From: Clavulina sp. PMI_390
Taxonomy: Eukaryota > Basidiomycota > Agaricomycetes > Cantharellales > Hydnaceae
DNA length: 64,000 nucleotides
NCBI GenBank assembly: GCA_015039315.1
Contig: WIDE01000011.1
Location: forward strand, 248,001 to 312,000
Direction: 5' to 3'
The position numbers and the translations under genes are program-made. The notes beneath the pieces are model-generated. The model had not been told where the DNA came from. It worked only from the letters and a program-made list of their open reading frames with translations, and did not search any database. This document shows, piece after piece, positions 57,754-64,000 of the stretch (the first letter of the stretch is position 1; every line of letters starts with the position of its first letter).

Positions 57754-58466
57754 TGAGGGCTCGGAATAGAGCACTTGTAAGGGATGAGCTCAATTCGGCG
57801 GGAGGGGTAGTTGGTCGATGTCAACAAACAAACACCATCTGGGACAAACACCGCTCGCTCATAAATCTCCGGCACAGAGGGTTTGGGGCTGAGAGAGTAG
57901 CAGAAAAAGAACAACTAAGACGCAAAATCAAAGGAGTCGAAAGATTCATTTTCACAATGTATGAATATCAATCAACCATTACTGGAATATGGCCCCGAGA
58001 AGTAACGATAAGGACAGATACACAACAAGAAAGCCTCCAAGCAAGGAAAAAGTAGCATAAGAAAGCGAATATTTGTGATTAGACAACAGTGCAAGGAAGG
58101 TGGTGATATATCAGCGACAGAGGTGAGAGGAAAAGGGATGGGCAGAGTGAGCCTGAGCTCCGCAAAAATATTGGTTATAAGGTTGGACCAGCAAAAAAGA
58201 AAGAGGGTGATGGTTAAGAAGGGCTATACAGAGAGGCCGAGGTGCATTGATTTTGCTCCAGGCCGTCGCGTCAAATCGATACTGCTCGCCCATCCAAAAT
58301 CCACCCCGCGCTTGCGTAGGGGCAGAGGGCGAGAAGACATCCAAACAAGAAGGGTATTCAGCAAAAAGAAAATAGCTTGATTTGAAAAACACAGGTGGAG
58401 CCGAAGGGCAAGAAAGAAGCGAGATCAACGGCTAAAGATCATCCCAGCACTTCATAGCTACGATCA
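57754..58466. other. Intergenic region upstream of the ITFG1-like gene
   Basis: The 713-bp stretch contains the promoter of the ITFG1-like gene and the 3' flank of the Zn2Cys6 gene. The plus strand is A/G-rich at 57890-58240 (pyrimidine-rich on the transcribed side of the minus-strand gene). The Zn2Cys6 gene may have one more short exon here (see its entry). No separate gene is seen. Confidence 0.4.
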
Positions 58467-61400
58467 TCAGATGAATGTCAATTGTTCCGTTCGCACCAAA
58501 AGGAGCATCAAGGAGCACGCACCCGTTGCAGCATAGAGGTGGCAAATCCGCTGCATTGCCATCGTTGCAGCGTCGGCCTCCTTCTGGAAGACCAGCACGT
58601 TCTCTTCAGGTTCACCCTGGCGGCGTAAGCGTTTGCAATGAATGAGGAGTGTTTCTGAAACATGCTTCCATGCAGGCTGAGTAAGATCAAAATAGTACCA
58701 CATGTGTCAGCGTCTCGTGGGGATGACAATAATCACGGAGTAGAATAGAAGAAATAAGGGACTCACAGCGATAGCAACCTCATGATAGTTCGCATCGTAG
58801 TGCTGAATGAGCTTGAGTACACCAACGCTCTCCCTTGCCGTCTTCACCCTTTTCTCGTACACCGTCTCATCCCGGTCCGCCACCGTCGAATAGAGAGCGA
58901 TCTTTGCGCTCAATAATAGCAACTGTGGGAACACCATGCGCGTCTCGATCGGCGAGCTTTCATCCAGATGCGCCAACGCTGACGAGAACGTACTCGGATC
59001 GTCCTCTCTGTATGATAAAGGTGGCATCGCTGCTGAGAGCCGGTCGATCGCGGCGTCCAGGCGTCGATAGCGCCGCGAAAACTCGGGATGCGATTGTTCT
59101 GTGGTGGAGTTAACGTGGGAGAGGAAGGTGAGGGAGGAGACAGACGTGGTTGGGGATGCAAGCGGTTCGTGAGTTTCATTTTCTGCTCGATCGAGCTCGG
59201 CCTCTGGAAAGAGAAACAATAAAAACATTCAAAGCGGGGAGAGATTCGGCGTTCGAATCAAAAGTCCCGATGCAATGTAACGTTGGCCTCAATGGTATCG
59301 AGGGCGAAATGGCGGAGAAAGAAGCCCGACGTACTGTAGTTCTTGAGCATAATAGCATTGCAGAACACCTCAACAGACTTGTAGCCCAGGCTTGTAATTC
59401 CCTCGTTCGCTCCTGTTAGGGTTCGTACGTTTGGCCTGCGGGAAGAGACGGACTCCTCGTAAACAGAGGAAAGGGTATGCAGTTCGGCACCACCCATCAT
59501 TCCCTGAACAAGCGCAAAATTCAGCCAATGCAAAAGCCAACGTCCGAACACTCCTCGCTGACCTTCGTAAAGAACTGTGTTCTTGGCGGCAAGACCGTCT
59601 TGATCCGGAGCATCGGAGTCGCATCGTCGTCAGGAAGACTGCACCCCAACCCAGTGCTCATGATACCATACTTATCCACACACCACACCTGCCAAAAGGT
59701 ATGTATTCTGTCGCCGAGCTCTGCAAGACTGTTCGGCTCGGGGAGTGTGATTCCAACAGGATTCTCCACCATCAAACGCTGTGGCTCCTCTTCCTCCTTA
59801 CGTCGCCTCCCGCTCGATCCGCCACTCCCGCCGGACCGTGCGCTGCTAACGGCACTCAGCCCCGCGCTCAGGAACGGGCTCTCAATCTGGTGGAGCCCGA
59901 CGGCGATAGCCAGTCTTGCTACCGCACCACCGAGCATGTACCCCTCGAGCACGCGGCTCTTGAAGTAGAGATACAGGCTGACGAGACACCCTGCTTGAAT
60001 AGCATCAAGCACGCGGTCCTCAGCGGCGATGGCGGCTTGCATACCGGCTCTCGCTCGCGCAAGGAAGAGTGGGTCGTATTGGGCGATTTGCGTAGAGCGC
60101 GAAAAGTGTGAGGCGAAGAGGTAGATAGCATTGATGAGACAGGGGTGTGGGCGTGGGGGAGTCGTGGGAGAGCCAGGATTTGATGAAGAAGCAGAGGAAT
60201 TGTTAGCGAGGGGATCGACAGCAGATGATTGAGTGGGGGAGGGAGGCGAGGAAAGGGCATGGATGAGTCGGGAGCCGACGTAATCAAAATGGGCTTGGTG
60301 TCGATGTCCCATGAAGACCGTTAGCCTGTTGGCGGGCAGATCGTGGTGTGCATATTACCGATGAGCAGGAAGAATGGTCGCCCGAGCCACACACAACATA
60401 AAAAAAGCAAAGCGGAGATAAAGCAGCGTCGGATACAATGCAGTTGGCATAACCGCGTTAAAAGTGAAGAGAAGAAGGCGGAAGTTAATCAGTTGATCAA
60501 GAATGTGTCAATGTCGATCTTGATTCTTTCGCGGAGGGACAATTTACGCACAGTGTTTGTTGACTAACGCCATGAGGCAAAGCTTCAGTGTTCCAATGTT
60601 CCTCTGCTCCAGAAAGCAGAGGCCCTCCAGTGCGTGGATTTACACCAAGAGTAGAAAAAGCTGTACCATTCGAGGAGAGAAACGCAGCTGATCCGCTCTG
60701 TTGAGGCTGGGGAGGCCCGTATGAGCCTTGGGACGCATCTAGAATAGGGAAAGATGCCAATTCGTATCAGGTGATATTCATGATGCTAATACAAGACTAA
60801 AATAGTAAATGATGGCCCCAACTCGAGGTCGAGGCACTCGAATATTCAAGGGTGAGCCGAAGAGGCTCAGTAGTGGAAAATCATGTGTGACAATTTATAG
60901 GTGGGGTGAAACGCGAACGAAGAGGTTGCGGCGGGTATCATGTTGACAACACATCACTCAAGAAGCGAAAAACGTACCGTAGGACGAGAAAGAAGAGGAT
61001 TGATGGGCTGGGCCCCATGATTGCTGCGAACGGAGATCTGCCGGACTGACAGGGCTGGTGCGTGATTGGCTCGTGAAATTCGTATCGATAGGATGACCCG
61101 AGTACGACTGATGTCCAGTTGCACTCCCATTTGAGTATCCAGTGAAGGAAGAGGGGTGGTGGGAGGTGGAAGAGGCACTGTGGCCATTTGTGTATGACGA
61201 CCCATTCGCGCCTCCAAGAGGCAGGTTTTTCGATGCGATAGGTGGAAGGGACCCCTGGGCGCCGTTAAGCGACGCAGTGGATGATGCAGAGGCTCCTTGA
61301 CCATTAGATCTGGCGCCGGAACGGGTGCCTGATCCGGATACACCTCCCTTGGCAATAAGCTCTTCGTAGTTGGCAATTAATTCCTCCAGGTCTGTAATCT

Positions 61401-61716
61401 GGGCCTGGAGTTTGTTCGTGGGTGTCTGGCGGAAATCTTCGTACACGCATTCTTCTGTACGATTACCGCGAACACACTGCACGCACGCGGGCTTTTCTCC
61501 ACCACACCGCTAGGAACGAGAGGGGCAATTAGGAGTATATTAGCGGCTTGAGTCACGAGAGAGGGAAGGGGAAGGGGCCACGAGAGAGACACGTACCAGC
61601 TTGCGACGCCTACAAATAACACAAGCATGGCCCCTGGGGCCCTGCTGGGCAGGGAGGCCTGTTTTCGCGACGTGTGGAGAGGTCTGGACGTCGACTGGAG
61701 GTGGAGACGGGTCCAT
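58467..61716 (-). CDS. Zn2Cys6 transcription factor with fungal-specific TF domain
   Basis: The start is taken at 61716 (MDPSPPPVDVQTSP). The binuclear zinc cluster is split by an intron near 61600-61510: ACVICRRRKL then RCGGEKPACVQCVRGNRTEEC, giving the six cysteines. A short coiled segment (LQAQITDLEELIANYEELI) follows and probably dimerises. A Ser/Gly-rich linker runs to about 60560. The regulatory domain (about 60310-58710) has HPCLINAIYLFASHFSRS, LDAIQAGCLVSLYLYFKSR, GGAVARLAIAVGLHQIE and FWQVWCVDKYGIM, the pattern of the fungal_trans domain. The last exon may end at 58467 or splice on from a GTGCGT donor near 58525. Target genes are unknown. Confidence 0.85.
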
Positions 61717-62407
61717 GCCGATACCGGGGATGGAAAGCAGCAGGGAAAATGAGCGAGATGGAGGCTTGTCAGTGGCGGAGAGATCGAGAACTAGGAAAAT
61801 ATAAGCAAAAAAGACTGACCTGCCATTTGATTCTGTTTCCAGATCGGCTAGGAGGCAGGATAGTCACTTTTGAGATGATGGAGCAACGACGGTGAGTGAC
61901 CGAGACCGAGGCCGAGATCCAGATGCTGTTGGGCTATATATGTGCGCAGAAAGGGTATAGGAGGTCTCTGAGCCCACCCCACAGGATGCGGACACGACCA
62001 GTTATTAAGCCGAACACGAGTCGGTGTGTGTGCGGAATACAGTCAGCCAAATGCAATCAAGAGTGCCAGCTAGGCCGCTCTTTGGGTGTCAGCGAGCTCT
62101 GCAGCGTGAGCAGGAGGGGTTGGAGGACGCGGTTGGGAGAGAGCTGGTGCAGATCGCCGGCTGAGCAAGGCGCAAGTTCTTCTTTGGGCTGAGCGTCAAA
62201 ATTGACGGGAGCGCGAGTCCGTCAACACAAACACCAAATGAATTGAGCGGATGAACAGTGTTCAGCAACACATTGCAACAACAAAGCCCTGCACGCGCCG
62301 CTTTCCCTCCTCCAACTTCTCATCTCGGATCTGGTCTTCCTCCAAATCTAAGCGCGCATTTCTTTTCCCTTTTCGCATTACCACGTGAGGGGCAAACCAT
62401 AACAAAC
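61717..62407. promoter_or_regulatory. Divergent promoter region, Zn2Cys6 and Spc24-like genes
   Basis: This 691-bp region contains a CACGTG E-box (62382-62387) about 20 bp before the Spc24-like start. Part of it near 61830 could hold an upstream exon of the Zn2Cys6 gene, but no join in frame was found. Nothing else is recognised. Confidence 0.4.
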
Positions 62408-63433
62408 ATGATGCAAGAGGACATCGAGGAGCAGCCACGCGCCGTCGAGCCAGACAACGCCACGCGCCCACTCGCAGCTTCGACGGCTATTGCTTCCGCT
62501 AAAGACAAGGAAAGCGATGAGGCTGCCAAGTCCGTGTCCGCTTATTCGGCCCGCTCCTTTTACGTGTTGATCTCTGATCTCCTCCCCCCGAAATGTCAAA
62601 ACACACTGTTGATTCAACAGGAAAGCTCTGAGAGACTTTGCAGTGAGCTTGGCGCCGCGCGCGCGAACAGATGTCGGTTATGTCAACAAAACCGAGCGAC
62701 TGTTGGAACGCATCAGTACATCTACTACTGCCGAAATTGACAAGCTGAATAGTGAAGAGAACAGTATGCGTCCACTCGCTTCGATCTGTCACTGCATGTC
62801 TCACAACCATCACCATGCATTGCCTCCCCTCACCATCCCTGATGCATAGACCTTTCTGCCCAGCTTGCCCGCTTCCAACACGAGCAAGCCCAGCATACCA
62901 GCCGCCTCCGAGGACTCAAGTTCGAGCAAAATGTTGCTGACCTTCAGGAAGAAGGGGTTGAAATCGCAAAGGACCTAGCTCAGCTGGAAATGGACGCGAA
63001 TTGGGCGAGCGGCGAAGCGAGTACCCTCAAGGGTGAGATGGGTGGGTTAGAAAAAAGGGACGCCGCGGAAGAATTCGTGGTTGGGAATCAAGTGTGAGTG
63101 CTAAGCCTCTCTGCTCTCGCCAATGGCCCTGTGTGGACATCTTGTTGATTAATCCTATATCAGTCTGGAACTACAGTTGCTGCGTCAACTAGGATTCATG
63201 TTGACCGAGGACGGCGAATTCCTCGTCAGTAAGTTGCACTTCTCATCTCTTCATGCGCTACTCTCCAGCCCAGTCTTCAGTCTATAATGAATTTTCATTC
63301 TCTTCTTTCTTTAGCCTCTGGGGAGGATGTCAATATCATTCCGAGCGAGTCCAACGACACCCGATCGGCCTTTGAGCGGATAAACAGTGCATGGCGTCTA
63401 GCTACTCCGCAAGAGGACTGGCTGGGCGAGTGA
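62408..63433 (+). CDS. Spc24-like kinetochore protein (Ndc80 complex)
   Basis: Five exons (62408-62535, 62621-62763, 62850-63093, 63164-63228, 63315-63433) join with matching phases into 232 aa. After an acidic leader comes a long heptad-rich helix (KALRDFAVSLAPR through NKTERLLERISTSTTAEIDK, then LSAQLARFQHEQAQHTSRLR and DLQEEGVEIAKDLAQLE). A small globular end begins VLELQLLRQLGFMLTEDG and continues DVNIIPSES...FERINSAWRLA. Coiled coil plus a compact C-terminal domain with LxLLRQLGF is the plan of Spc24, which with Spc25 anchors Ndc80 to the inner kinetochore. Sequence similarity in this family is low, so the call is moderate; Spc25 or another coiled-coil kinetochore subunit is possible. 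Confidence 0.55.
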
Positions 63434-64000
63434 AAGGACCCTTCATGTTGGTTTTTTGGGGCTCATGGTAATTCATGTGCCCGACTAAACCTATTCTATT
63501 ATTTTTTTATTTTTTTATTTTTTTTCGTGTAATCTGCTTCTGTTATTCTCCTCTCCAACTGATGGTCCCTCTCTCCGTCTGGGCACAGGACATCAACCAA
63601 CCTGTAAATTTTTGACACCCTTTATGTAATAAACTTCCGTGTGTGAGACCATGATTTAAGGCCCTCCTGCTAGAGACTCTAATGAAGTAAGACACCTCTG
63701 CGAAAGTGACTTGAGCTTAGAGTGAAGATGTGGCTGTGCCCACAGATCACGCCTCCAACTTTTGTCTATCTAAGCTCGATCGACTCGACACCACTCAAGA
63801 GAGATGTTCAAAAAGTGTGTAAAAGATACAAGTGCTGCGGCTACCTCTCATTCCTGAAAACCTTTTCCGATTCGCCTCGCCACTGATACTGCTCTCGCCC
63901 ACCTCCTCATCCAAATGCTCATCTCAATTCTGGAACGATCTCATGCAATCACTCTTGTTATCCACTCCATCGTGCTTGGTCGGAAATTTCTAAACACAAC
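63434..64000. other. 3' flank of the Spc24-like gene; no further gene seen
   Basis: A T-rich tract of repeated ATTTTTTT units lies at about 63496-63524, within the presumed 3' UTR, and TGTAATAAAC at 63625-63634 may be a polyadenylation signal. The remainder to the window end shows no supported coding region. Confidence 0.4.

Overview
The window looks like nuclear DNA of a basidiomycete, most likely an Agaricomycete. Genes are dense, on both strands, and cut by many short GT-AG introns (mostly 46 to 80 nt). The gene set is typical of such fungi: a FunK1-type kinase, a fused alpha/beta tryptophan synthase, a Met-rich cupredoxin with a GPI-like tail, and NIS1-like secreted proteins. Protein style suggests a plant-associated lineage such as Cantharellales (Rhizoctonia/Ceratobasidium relatives), but that is a guess. 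No transposase, rRNA, tRNA or CRISPR was found.

Layout: twinfilin (41-1570, +); a FYVE/Rabenosyn-type vesicle protein (1742-4511, -) whose start lies 77 bp from that of SPT6 (4589-9973, +); an array of four NIS1-like secreted effector genes (10975-16736, +); a FunK1 kinase (17067-19734, -) divergent from a metaxin-like outer-membrane import subunit (19922-20868, +); tryptophan synthase (21040-23898, -) divergent from an RRM/zinc-knuckle RNA-binding protein (24144-26116, +); an unrecognised 920-aa membrane protein built of two tandem copies of one unit (27219-30371, +); an unrecognised Ser-rich protein (32957-34437, -) among gene-poor stretches (30.4-33.0 kb and 34.4-37.5 kb); sulfide:quinone oxidoreductase (37503-39487, -) divergent from an Mso1-like exocytosis protein (39869-41401, +); the cupredoxin (43090-44750, +); an ankyrin+DIL protein (45126-48546, -) divergent from tRNase Z (48722-50231, +); a ferric reductase (50461-52915, -) with iron-GATA-type sites upstream; an ITFG1/TIP-like FG-GAP membrane protein (54977-57753, -); a Zn2Cys6 transcription factor (58467-61716, -); and a Spc24-like kinetochore protein (62408-63433, +).

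Most genes are unrelated housekeeping functions. Two regions stand out. The NIS1-like array has duplicated promoters and flanks, an apparent insertion in one promoter, and leftover unit flank next to SPT6. The 27.2-30.4 kb gene is an intragenic tandem duplication: both halves keep the same three intron positions and phases, the reading frame runs across the junction, and one copy uses a GC-AG intron. A third point is a helically spaced cluster of ATCWGATAA sites in the promoter region of the ferric reductase.
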